In this document: positions 6,510 through 13,863 of the stretch, piece by piece
Position numbering within the stretch: position 1 is the first letter of the stretch
How the letters are laid out: every line of letters starts with the position of its first letter
NCBI GenBank assembly: GCA_959600835.1
Contig: CAUGNQ010000047.1
Span: forward strand, 1-16,111
Origin: an uncultured Collinsella sp.
Lineage (GTDB): Bacteria > Actinomycetota > Coriobacteriia > Coriobacteriales > Coriobacteriaceae
DNA length: 16,111 bases
Direction: 5' to 3'
Notes under the pieces: model-generated
The model's database searches: none
Told to the model about the DNA's origin: nothing
Seen by the model: only the letters and a program-made list of their open reading frames with translations
Translations under genes and position numbers: made by a program

Positions 6510-7805
6510 ATGGATGCACCAAAGAGATTGACCCAAAAGGGATATAGGCCCCGGCTCATAGAGGAGCGCCTCGACACCCTTATGCGGGCGTTTGGCTGTG
6601 TGGAGATCAACGGCCCCAAATGGTGCGGCAAGACCTGGACGGCGCTCTCTCGCTCGGCGAGCGTCTCCAGGCTCGATGAGCCTGCGCAGCGCGCGGCGGC
6701 AGAGGTCGACCCAAGCCTGGCGCTCATCGGCGATGCGCCACACCTGGTCGATGAATGGCAGGAGGTGCCCGAGGTTTGGGATGCCGCTCGGCGCTTCGTG
6801 GACGCGAGCGGCAACGAACGCGGGACACTTTTGCTCACGGGCTCGACCGCGCTCAAAAGCGAGGAGCGCAGCCATGTTCGTCATTCCGGCACGGGTAGGA
6901 TCGCCCGTCTGTCAATGCGCCCCATGGCCCTGTGTGAGTCGGGCGACGGCGAGCCGCTCGTGTCACTGGCAAGCCTCTTTAAGGGCGAGGGTTTTGCCCC
7001 TCAGCGTCGCGAGAGCACGGTGGATGACGTCGCCCGCTGGTGCTGCAGGGGCGGTTGGCCTGCAAATCTTGGGCTTTCGGAAGATCTTGCGCGAGAGACG
7101 GCAAGCCAGTACGTGCACTCGGTGCTCGACGTCAACGTGCTGGATGAGGGCATGTCGCCCGAGCTTGCACACGGCCTTTTGCGAGCTCTTGCCATGAACG
7201 AGAGCCAGGCTGTCACGTACAAAACGCTCATAAAGGACGCCTCGTACGGTGAGGCGGGCCCCGACGAGAGGACCATCGCTGCGTACTTGGACCTCTTCAA
7301 CAGGCTCAAGCTGACCGAGGACCTGTGCGGATGGGAGCCGCCCATGCGCTCGAAGGCCCGCGTTCGCGTGCGCCCCAAGCGCTACTTCTGTGACCCGTCA
7401 CTTGCGGCGGCGTTGCTGGGGGCTACCCCTGAGCGGCTGCTTGGCGATATGCAAACGTTGGGGATGCTCTTTGAGAACCTCGTTCTGCGCGACGTGCGCG
7501 TGTTCCTTTCCACCTACGGCGGTGTCGACAACAGTGTCCATTATTTCCGAGATGAGAAGGGCCTTGAGGTCGATCTGATCGTTGAGCACGACGGGCGCTG
7601 GGGAGCCATCGAGGTCAAGCTGAGTGATGCGAAAGCAGACGATGGAGCGAGAAATCTCAAGGCGCTGGAGAGGAAAGTGCTCTCCAATCCTGCCGCCCAG
7701 AATGCCGCGCCGGCGTTTTTGGCGGTCGTGGTTGGAAAGGGGAGCATTGCCTACACACGCGACGACGGCGTGGCGGTGATCCCCATGGCGGCACTTGGGG
7801 CATAG
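6510..7805 (+). CDS. ATP-binding protein, AAA_14 plus DUF4143
   Basis: A 431-residue protein of the AAA_14/DUF4143 family. Walker A is GPKWCGKT at 35-42, the variant typical of this family, and Walker B is LVDEWQEVP at 79-87. The DUF4143 half has the usual tail: GLEVDLIV, with Asp355, then IEVKLS with Glu368 and Lys370. That is a PD-(D/E)xK-like arrangement. The start at 6510 has GAGGGA nine bases upstream. It is not in an obvious operon: 306 bp of repeat-rich DNA separate it from the upstream ATPase, and a terminator-like hairpin lies about 250 bp downstream. The molecular role of this family is not established. The neighbouring DUF234 ATPase shares the plan (ATPase plus nuclease-like tail) but has different motifs, so the two do not look like a recent duplication. 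Confidence 0.87.
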   Translation: MDAPKRLTQKGYRPRLIEERLDTLMRAFGCVEINGPKWCGKTWTALSRSASVSRLDEPAQRAAAEVDPSLALIGDAPHLVDEWQEVPEVWDAARRFVDASGNERGTLLLTGSTALKSEERSHVRHSGTGRIARLSMRPMALCESGDGEPLVSLASLFKGEGFAPQRRESTVDDVARWCCRGGWPANLGLSEDLARETASQYVHSVLDVNVLDEGMSPELAHGLLRALAMNESQAVTYKTLIKDASYGEAGPDERTIAAYLDLFNRLKLTEDLCGWEPPMRSKARVRVRPKRYFCDPSLAAALLGATPERLLGDMQTLGMLFENLVLRDVRVFLSTYGGVDNSVHYFRDEKGLEVDLIVEHDGRWGAIEVKLSDAKADDGARNLKALERKVLSNPAAQNAAPAFLAVVVGKGSIAYTRDDGVAVIPMAALGA

Positions 7806-7831
7806 TGGTTTTGCGGGCGTGCCGTGCTTCC

Positions 7832-7855
7832 TTTACCGAAAATCCATTTGGTAAA
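7832..7855. promoter_or_regulatory. TTTACC-n12-GGTAAA dyad
   Basis: TTTACC at 7832-7837 and GGTAAA at 7850-7855 form a symmetric pair, and inner AAAT/ATTT extends the symmetry. Read on the minus strand it is followed by GGAAG. This recalls the arrangement before the DUF234 ATPase, where a dyad ending in GTAA runs into AGGAAGG. No gene starts here, so it may be a relic promoter or operator. The interpretation is weak. Confidence 0.3.
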
Positions 7856-8054
7856 CCAGATGCTCGCGGATAGAATAAAGTCGACGGCAGCCCAAGTGGT
7901 GAAGAGCTGGGCAGCGCCGTTGCTTGGTCAAGAGGTCAGTGCCTTAATGGCAGCGACTTGTTATGCTTCGAATGCTGCTTGAGTGCCTCGGAAAGTTCGA
8001 TAAGCGCCGTGAAGAGCAAGACCAAAGCAACCAAGAGCTCTGTGAGCTCTGATG

Positions 8055-8101
8055 GGCCCGGGATGACCGCTGATTCAAGTCACCGGGCCTCAATCTTTTT
8101 C
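8055..8101 (+). terminator. Terminator-like hairpin between the DUF4143 ATPase and exonuclease genes
   Basis: GGCCCGG (8055-8061) pairs with CCGGGCC (8083-8089), and TGA/TCA extends the stem past a two-base bulge. TCAATCTTTTT follows. The stem is about 250 bp after the ATPase stop. It supports starting the exonuclease downstream of this point rather than at 7958 or 8063. The long loop makes it weaker than the terminator at 2578. Confidence 0.55.
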
Positions 8102-8194
8102 ATGCATTTGAATAGAGCGGGCGGGATCCCTTGGGTCCGTCTGCGTGGCGCGTGCCTGGTGCGTGGCATTGCGCTCCGCTTTCATGTCCGCACG

Positions 8195-8224
8195 GGCGGC
8201 TACGCTTACCGCAACGTAGCCGCC
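8195..8224. repeat. 10-bp perfect GC-rich inverted repeat in the exonuclease leader
   Basis: GGCGGCTACG (8195-8204) and CGTAGCCGCC (8215-8224) are exact reverse complements around a 10-base loop. There is no T tract, so it is not an ordinary intrinsic terminator. It ends 39 bp before the chosen GTG start of the exonuclease and could be a leader hairpin or an operator. Confidence 0.5.
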
Positions 8225-8263
8225 TATGTAGCAAGCGGCAAGCAGTGGAGAAAGGCCCTAACC

Positions 8264-8998
8264 GTGTCAGCTGAAAAGACGCCGTGTATCTTGGCTATCG
8301 ATACGACGAACTTTGCGCGCCAGATTGTGCTGGACTTTGAGTTTGCGCCGGTGCCAAAGCAGCGCCAGCGCCGCGGGCTGCGCAACGAGATTATCGAGGT
8401 CGGCGCCATCAAGCTCGATTACCACGGCAACGTTATAGGCGAGTCCTTGCAGTTTGTGCAGACAGAATTTACCGAAGGCGTTGCGTTCCCCGTCCGCGAG
8501 CTTACGGGGATATCGGCCGTGGACACCGCGATGGCCGATCCGCTCTATGTGGTGATCAAAAGGCTCAGCGATTGGATCGGTCGCTACTCCGCCCAGATAG
8601 TTTGCTGGAGCGGGACGGATCGTCGGCAGCTTTTGACCGAGTGCCAGGCAAAGCATATCGACCTTTCCGCATTTCCTACGGACTGGGCCGACCTGCAGGC
8701 GTTTTACACCTCGATTATGGACGTGGGCAGCCACGGGCGCGTCTCGTTGGGCGACGCGGCAACGTGGTTTGGCATCGAGTTTGACGAGTCGACGGGCCAC
8801 GCCCACAGCGCTCTTGCCGATGCGCGCGTGACCGCCAAGATGCTCAAGCAGATGATGGACGGGGACTACCACGTGAGCTCGCGCGCCCAGGAGATCCGCC
8901 AGCGGTGGGGGATGGGCGAGCGGGCCCAGACGTGCCTCTCCAGCAAGTGCCCCGAACTGGGCGACCTGCTGCTGAAGCTGAAGGCGGAGGGGAGGTAG
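8264..8998 (+). CDS. DEDDh-family 3'-5' exonuclease
   Basis: A 244-residue exonuclease of the DnaQ/RNase T superfamily, closest in style to the ERI-1/KapD-like proteins. It removes nucleotides from 3' ends of RNA or DNA using two metal ions. With the GTG at 8264 as start, the five metal and catalytic residues are all visible: Asp24 and Glu26 (VLDFEF), Asp119 (SGTDRR), His181 and Asp186 (HSALAD). The frame is open back to 7958, but the added residues look non-coding and include a terminator-like hairpin. The GTG has GGAGAAAGG eight bases before it and leaves a short normal lead into the fold. The substrate cannot be told from sequence. The 3' half of the gene is repeated in decayed form at 10331-10722. 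The gene ends convergently, 41 bp from the minus-strand neighbour. Confidence 0.8.
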   Translation: MSAEKTPCILAIDTTNFARQIVLDFEFAPVPKQRQRRGLRNEIIEVGAIKLDYHGNVIGESLQFVQTEFTEGVAFPVRELTGISAVDTAMADPLYVVIKRLSDWIGRYSAQIVCWSGTDRRQLLTECQAKHIDLSAFPTDWADLQAFYTSIMDVGSHGRVSLGDAATWFGIEFDESTGHAHSALADARVTAKMLKQMMDGDYHVSSRAQEIRQRWGMGERAQTCLSSKCPELGDLLLKLKAEGR

Positions 8999-9039
8999 GG
9001 GCGTTAGCTGTCTGTATGGCGTGTGCCTGTCGCGTATCG

Positions 9040-10275
9040 CTACTCTTCCTGCTGCTTGGCAGGCAGGATGTAGACGTTCTCGGCGTCGACGGCAATCTGC
9101 GTGGGATGGTTGTAGAGGATGTCGATCTCCATCACACTCTGCCTGAACGGCGCGACGTCGGGCGTCTTTGCCTGGTGGAGCTTCTCAATGAGTTTCTCGG
9201 ATTGCTCGTCGTTGAACCTGCCGATGTCCTCTCCTGCACCTTCAAGCGCCTCGTCTATGGGCGTGAGCTCGCCGATGGGCGTCGCCGCGATGGCGCGACC
9301 GAGCATCTTGCCTGCGGAGGCGATGCCGCTCAGAAGTGCCACATCGATAGTGTCGGCAGTGCTCGCCTCGAGTGCGTCATAACATTCGGTGTAGAGCTCG
9401 CGGTACGCAAACGAGTCCGCCTCGATTTTTGCGGCAGCGTCTGCGAGCTTTGCAGGTTTGAAGTTCTGGGTGAGCATGGGCTCGAGAAACAGCGAGAACG
9501 CGTGGATATAGGTGGCGAGCTGGTAGTCCTTGAGATAGTCGAGAACCTTGTCGAGGCGTCTTTTCACGTCGTCTCGCACCTCGATGAACACTTTCTTTTT
9601 CAGGTCCGCCTGCGCCTGCGAGCGGAAGAGTTCCATGTCACGCGTGGACGCGTGCTCGATGTCGAGCACCTTCATATGGGCGTTGGCCATGTAGGTGGCG
9701 TCGCCGCAGTTGAAGCTGTAACCGTTGAGGATATCTGCGAGCGTCTTGAGATCGCCACGCATATTGGCCTTGTCGCGCTGACGCATGTACTCGAACATTT
9801 CGTCGACGGACTCCTGGATGGAGTCGAGCTTTTGGTTTATCTGCGCGATTGCGGCTGCCATGAACAACGACGTTGGATCGTAAGGCACCTGCGTGACGCT
9901 TGTGGCGATGTCGCCCTCGACTACGTGGAGGCGCGCCTGCCCGAAACCCTTGGCCGCATCGCGGTAGGACCCCATGAGGCCGCTGCCGTCCTTGAACGAT
10001 TGGAGTATCGACGGGTCAAGCGGATTGCCAAACTTGTCGGTTGGCTGGAGCAGCATAGGCACACTCACCGTATTGGTGACGGTGCGGAATGTCGAGGGAA
10101 GTGAGGCGAGCGCTATGCCGAGCTGGGGGACTCGTTCGAGCGGGAGCTTGATGGCGCCGGAGACATCCGCCCGCTCCTGAGTGAGCGCGAGGTGGATTTT
10201 GGTGGATGCGAGCTGTTTTGCCACGATTTCCTCTCGGTCGCCGTCCGTCGAGGGTTTGATCTCGTTGTCTGCCAT
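9040..10275 (-). CDS. Unrecognised helical protein, 411 residues
   Basis: I do not recognise the family. The open frame runs back to 10401, but the start is placed at the ATG at 10273-10275 because AAGGAGC lies a few bases before it. The extra 42 codons would overlap the decayed exonuclease copy. The protein is largely helical by eye. An acidic N-terminus is followed by a conserved-looking region at 40-130, a coiled-coil-like stretch at about 136-182 (AIAQINQKLDSIQESVDEMF), a charged helical part at 210-255, and a Gly/Ala-rich hydrophobic segment at about 310-335 (LLSGIASAGKMLGRAIAATP). There is no signal peptide. The order coiled coil then glycine-rich hydrophobic helix could suit a membrane-active or scaffold protein, but that is speculation. 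Its place between two exonuclease copies and beside a restriction system marks it as accessory. Confidence 0.75.
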   Translation of the reverse strand: MADNEIKPSTDGDREEIVAKQLASTKIHLALTQERADVSGAIKLPLERVPQLGIALASLPSTFRTVTNTVSVPMLLQPTDKFGNPLDPSILQSFKDGSGLMGSYRDAAKGFGQARLHVVEGDIATSVTQVPYDPTSLFMAAAIAQINQKLDSIQESVDEMFEYMRQRDKANMRGDLKTLADILNGYSFNCGDATYMANAHMKVLDIEHASTRDMELFRSQAQADLKKKVFIEVRDDVKRRLDKVLDYLKDYQLATYIHAFSLFLEPMLTQNFKPAKLADAAAKIEADSFAYRELYTECYDALEASTADTIDVALLSGIASAGKMLGRAIAATPIGELTPIDEALEGAGEDIGRFNDEQSEKLIEKLHQAKTPDVAPFRQSVMEIDILYNHPTQIAVDAENVYILPAKQQEE

Positions 10276-10330
10276 AGCGTGCTCCTTGCTTACGTTAATA
10301 GTCGCGGGAATTATCTCACCGTTGTGTGAG

Positions 10331-10722
10331 CTGCCGGGACGGGACGGATTAGCGGTAGCACGAGGCCGATTGACGGTCGAAGCGCATGGGCCTCGCCGCA
10401 TTTCCTGTGGACTGGACCGACCTGCAGGCGTTATACATCTCGATTATGGAGGTGGGCGGCTATGGGTTAGTCTCGCTGGGTGGTGCGTCACCGGGACTCG
10501 GTATCGATTTTGATGAGTCGACGGACCATGCTCACGGTGCCCTTGCTGATATGCACGTGACCGCCAGGCTGCTTAAACAGGCGATTGACGGGGCTATCAC
10601 GTGAGCCCGCGCGCAGGAGATCCGTCAACGATGGGGGATGGACGAGTGCGCCCAGACGCGCCTTTCCAGCAAATGCCCCGAGCTAAGCGATCTGCTGCTG
10701 AAGCCGAAGGCGAAGGGGTTAG
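10331..10722 (+). pseudogene. Decayed duplicate of the 3' half of the DEDDh exonuclease gene
   Basis: The sequence aligns by eye with 8604-8998 throughout: ATTTCC..GGACTGG, CGACCTGCAGGCGTT, GATGAGTCGACGG and AAATGCCCCGAGCT all have counterparts. It starts near the WSGTD motif, so the first catalytic acids (Asp, Glu) are absent. Several small insertions and deletions break the frame. One missing A turns the sequence for DYHV into a premature TGA near 10602, and a two-base loss nearby restores register. The normal stop is also altered. The His and Asp of HAHGALAD remain. It cannot make an active exonuclease. It has no start region of its own and lies directly behind the start of the minus-strand unknown gene. 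Confidence 0.85.
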
Positions 10723-11075
10723 GCAATTTGCTAAGAGTGGCTGGTGGACTTGGGTGACTGAAGGCCATTGATAAATTCACTGCTGTCTATTGTATTTCAA
10801 CTTCCCTTAATTCAATTGATGCGCTTCTCGTGTTTCTTTTGGAAAGACCATCCGTTTGCTTCTAAACATAGAGCGTTTCTCTCTGACTTTCTAGGACATG
10901 TGCTGCGTCGCCGATGGGTCCGGGGCCCACCACGCTTCAACGACCGTTCCTCCAGAATGCTCGCTGCTTTTGCTCAGAGATAGACGCTGCTGTCTACTGC
11001 CTGATAAAATGTTTTTATGTATGTTCTAGGACGCTGGCATATTAGTTTGCGGCATCGAGAAAGGCTGGCGGTTGG
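10723..11075. other. AT-richer leader upstream of hsdR, no gene seen
   Basis: No supported gene. The first 100 bases after the pseudogene are clearly more AT-rich than the surroundings. A 71-codon plus-strand frame at 10768-10983 has no ribosome binding site and no family resemblance. The hsdR promoter should be here. TAGACG (10981-10986), 18 bases, TAAAAT (11005-11010) is a weak candidate, and TAGAC/GTCTA (10981-10996) is a short dyad overlapping it. Confidence 0.45.
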
Positions 11076-13838
11076 GTGAGTCCCGAGGAAAAAGCGCGTC
11101 TTGTTATCGATGAAAAGTTGAGGGCTTCTGGATATGTCGTTCAGGACGTTAAAGAGTTCAATCCCGCAGCGGCCTGCGGTGTCGTTGTCCGTGAGTGGCA
11201 AACGACTTCTGGACCATGTGATTACCTTATCTTTGTTGATGGCACCCCCTGCGGGTTAATTGAAGCCAAGGAACACAACAAGGGCGAGAAGCTAACAGCG
11301 GTAGCCGAGCAGTCAAAGCAATACGCTGAGAGTGAATTCAAATATGCCACTACAAATATTGACATTCGCTTTGTCTACGAGGCGACCGACGTCCTGGTCC
11401 GGTTTTGCGACTACCACGATAAAGACTACCGCTCTCGCGAGATCTTCTCTTTTCATAGACCGGAACAGCTACGTAGTTGGCTGAAGGATTCTGGCACTCT
11501 TCGGAATAGACTTAAGTCTTTTCCCGACTTCGAGACCGCCGGCTATCGCAAGTGCCAAGTAAATGCAATTTTAAAACTCGAAAAGACGTTTGAGGAGAAT
11601 CGCCCGCGCGCGTTAATCCAAATGGCCACTGGTGCTGGCAAGACATATACCGCTATTACCAACGTTTATCGTCTGCTCAAATTTGCCAAGGCAAAGCGCA
11701 TTCTATTCCTTGTTGACACAAAGAACCTGGGGGAACAGGCCGAGGAGGAGTTCCGCAAATACAGGCCTACCGACGATGCGAGGTTGTTTCCTGAGCTTTA
11801 CAACGTCTGCCGTTTGACCTCTTCGCAGATCCCCAATGGCTCCAACGTATGCATCAGTACTATTCAGCGCATGTACTCCATTCTCAAGGGCAAGGAACTT
11901 GATGAGGCGGACGAGGAATCTTCCCCTAGTGAGGGTCGCTTCGTCGGCGGGCCACGCGATGTTGAGTACAACTCGGCTTACCCGCCTGAATACTTCGATT
12001 TCATCATCATCGATGAGTGCCACCGTTCTATCTATAACGTCTGGCAGCAGGTCCTCGATTACTTCGATGCCTTTCTCATCGGGCTTACTGCTACGCCTGA
12101 CAAGCGAACCTATTCTTTTTTCAATCAGAACGTCGTGAGTGAATACACCCATGAGGAGGCAGTCATTGACGGCGTCAATGTCGGCGGCGATATCTACATC
12201 ATCGAAACTGATGTGAGCAAGAACGGCGCGACGATTACCGAGCGTCTAGTTGAAAAGAGGGATCGCCTTTCCCGTGAGAAGCGATGGGAGCAGAACGACG
12301 AGGATTTGGAATACGACAAGGGTAAACTGGACCGCGATGTTGTCAACCCGTCCCAGATACGCACCATCATCCGCGAGTTCCGCGACAAGGTCACAACGGT
12401 TATGTTTCCTGGCCGCAAGGAAATACCCAAGACTCTCATCTTTGCCAAAACAGACAGTCATGCGGACGACATCATCAACATTGTGCGCGAAGAATTCGGG
12501 CGCGGGAACGAGTTCTGTAAGAAGATAACCTATAACGCTGAAGAGGACCCCAAGTCTGTACTTGCGGCATTCCGCAACGAATTCTATCCACGCATAGCCG
12601 TGACCGTTGACATGATCGCTACTGGTACCGATGTCAAAGCTCTCGAGTGTCTTGTCTTCATGCGAGATGTTCGTTCTAAAAACTACTTCGAGCAGATGCT
12701 TGGCCGCGGGCGTCGTACGCTCGGCCATGATGACCTGGCTCGCGTTTCGCCGTCAGCGACAACGAACAAGTGCCGCTACGTGGTTGTCGATTGCGTTGGC
12801 GTCACGAAGAGTCTTAAGACTGAAACAAGGCAGCTTGAGCGGAAGCCCTCAGTAAGCTTGAAAGAGCTCATGATGAGCGTCGCCATGGGCGCGCGCGATG
12901 ACGATACCGTTACCTCACTCGCCGGTCGGCTTCTTCGACTCGCTGCCGTCATGGACAATGGCGAGCGAAAGAAGGCCGCCGAGCTCGCTGGCGGGGCCTC
13001 TGTGAACGATATCGCCAGAGATATGCTTGATGCTTTCGACGAGGACAAGATCGCAAAGGAAGCTGGGTTTATCCTTAGCGATGATGTTCAAGAAGCAACC
13101 GAAGAAGAGCGAGCCAGGCTGGCAGAAGCCCAGTCTCGGCTTGTCGAAAAGGCGATAGAGCCGATGTTCTCTGCCGAGTTGAGAAACTATCTCGAAAACG
13201 TGCGCAAGGCACACGACCAGGTTATAGATAATGAGAACCTGGATGCTGTCATTTCATCCGGTTGGGACACCGACCGCGAGGACCACGCCAAAGAGGTCAT
13301 CCAAACATTCAGACAGTTCCTTGCCGACAACAAGGATGAGCTGGACGCGTTGCAAATCATCTACGGTCAAACCTACAAACAGCGCCCCATCACGCTGCGT
13401 ATGGTCAAGGCTGTTCACGATGCGTTGAAAACGTCCCCCTATGGGCTTTCTTGCGACACGGTCTGGCATGCATACGAGGTTGCGGGGGCACCCGTCGCTA
13501 CGGCGCGAAGCGCTGTGGGCAAGATTATGGACATCATTTCCGTCATTCGATTCGAACTCGGACAGGAAAAGATCCTGCGGCCCTTCGAGGCGGGCGTGGC
13601 GGAGCGTTTCAAGAGTTGGGTCTTCTCCAAGAACGCAGGCCACGGCCAGTTTACCGAAGAGCAGATGGATTGGCTGCGTATGATTCGCGACCATATCTCA
13701 ACTTCGGGAAGCGTGAGCTCTGACGACCTCGACCTGTCGCCTTTCGGGGAGAAGGGCGGCCTCGGGCGTTTCTACATCCTGTTCGGCGATAAGTACCAAG
13801 GCGTTCTCGACGACATGAACTACGCGCTTGTCGCATAA
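11076..13838 (+). CDS. hsdR: Type I restriction endonuclease subunit R
   Basis: Motor and nuclease subunit of a type I restriction-modification complex. It translocates unmethylated DNA using ATP and cuts at a distance. In 920 residues the order is usual: an N-terminal PD-(D/E)xK nuclease (Asp49, Glu63, Lys65 in LIEAK), a superfamily 2 helicase with Walker A MATGAGKT at 183-190, DECH at 313-316, GLTATP at 336-341 and GRGRR as motif VI, then a C-terminal EcoEI-R-like helical domain that binds the methylase. The start is GTG at 11076, with GAGAAAGG about 11 bases upstream, and the product begins MSPEEKARLVIDEKL, a common opening for these subunits. It is the first gene of an hsdR-hsdM-hsdS operon. 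All motor and nuclease residues appear intact. Codon use is less GC-biased than in the xanthine dehydrogenase gene, which fits horizontal transfer. Confidence 0.95.
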   Translation: MSPEEKARLVIDEKLRASGYVVQDVKEFNPAAACGVVVREWQTTSGPCDYLIFVDGTPCGLIEAKEHNKGEKLTAVAEQSKQYAESEFKYATTNIDIRFVYEATDVLVRFCDYHDKDYRSREIFSFHRPEQLRSWLKDSGTLRNRLKSFPDFETAGYRKCQVNAILKLEKTFEENRPRALIQMATGAGKTYTAITNVYRLLKFAKAKRILFLVDTKNLGEQAEEEFRKYRPTDDARLFPELYNVCRLTSSQIPNGSNVCISTIQRMYSILKGKELDEADEESSPSEGRFVGGPRDVEYNSAYPPEYFDFIIIDECHRSIYNVWQQVLDYFDAFLIGLTATPDKRTYSFFNQNVVSEYTHEEAVIDGVNVGGDIYIIETDVSKNGATITERLVEKRDRLSREKRWEQNDEDLEYDKGKLDRDVVNPSQIRTIIREFRDKVTTVMFPGRKEIPKTLIFAKTDSHADDIINIVREEFGRGNEFCKKITYNAEEDPKSVLAAFRNEFYPRIAVTVDMIATGTDVKALECLVFMRDVRSKNYFEQMLGRGRRTLGHDDLARVSPSATTNKCRYVVVDCVGVTKSLKTETRQLERKPSVSLKELMMSVAMGARDDDTVTSLAGRLLRLAAVMDNGERKKAAELAGGASVNDIARDMLDAFDEDKIAKEAGFILSDDVQEATEEERARLAEAQSRLVEKAIEPMFSAELRNYLENVRKAHDQVIDNENLDAVISSGWDTDREDHAKEVIQTFRQFLADNKDELDALQIIYGQTYKQRPITLRMVKAVHDALKTSPYGLSCDTVWHAYEVAGAPVATARSAVGKIMDIISVIRFELGQEKILRPFEAGVAERFKSWVFSKNAGHGQFTEEQMDWLRMIRDHISTSGSVSSDDLDLSPFGEKGGLGRFYILFGDKYQGVLDDMNYALVA

Positions 13839-13863
13839 CACCTATGAGTTAGAAAGGCAGCGC

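Larger units (their letters stand above)
7806..8263. other. Gene-free stretch with dyads and a terminator-like hairpin
   Basis: No gene with a start codon and ribosome binding site is seen. The stretch holds a TTTACC/GGTAAA dyad (7832-7855), a 47-codon hydrophobic open frame on the minus strand without a start codon (7936-8079), a terminator-like hairpin (8055-8101) and a 10-bp GC-rich inverted repeat (8195-8224). A plus-strand open frame continuous with the exonuclease begins at 7958, but its first hundred codons look non-coding. Confidence 0.5.

Noticed and set aside
7958..8263. N-terminal extension of the exonuclease to 7958 or to ATGs at 8063 or 8102
   Set aside because: The added residues look non-coding, the stretch contains a terminator-like hairpin, and those ATGs lack a ribosome binding site, whereas GTG 8264 has one.
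8905..10104. 399-codon plus-strand open frame opposite the unknown gene
   Set aside because: It is the antisense shadow of the minus-strand gene. The minus-strand frame has a good ribosome binding site and a protein-like composition.
10276..10401. Upstream extension of the unknown minus-strand gene
   Set aside because: It overlaps the exonuclease pseudogene and has no better start than the ATG at 10273-10275, which is preceded by AAGGAGC.
10768..10983. 71-codon plus-strand frame in the hsdR leader
   Set aside because: No ribosome binding site, no recognisable motif, and mixed composition.
13828..13863. TTG start for hsdM inside the hsdR end
   Set aside because: The ATG at 13864 has its own ribosome binding site and gives the normal HsdM N-terminus.
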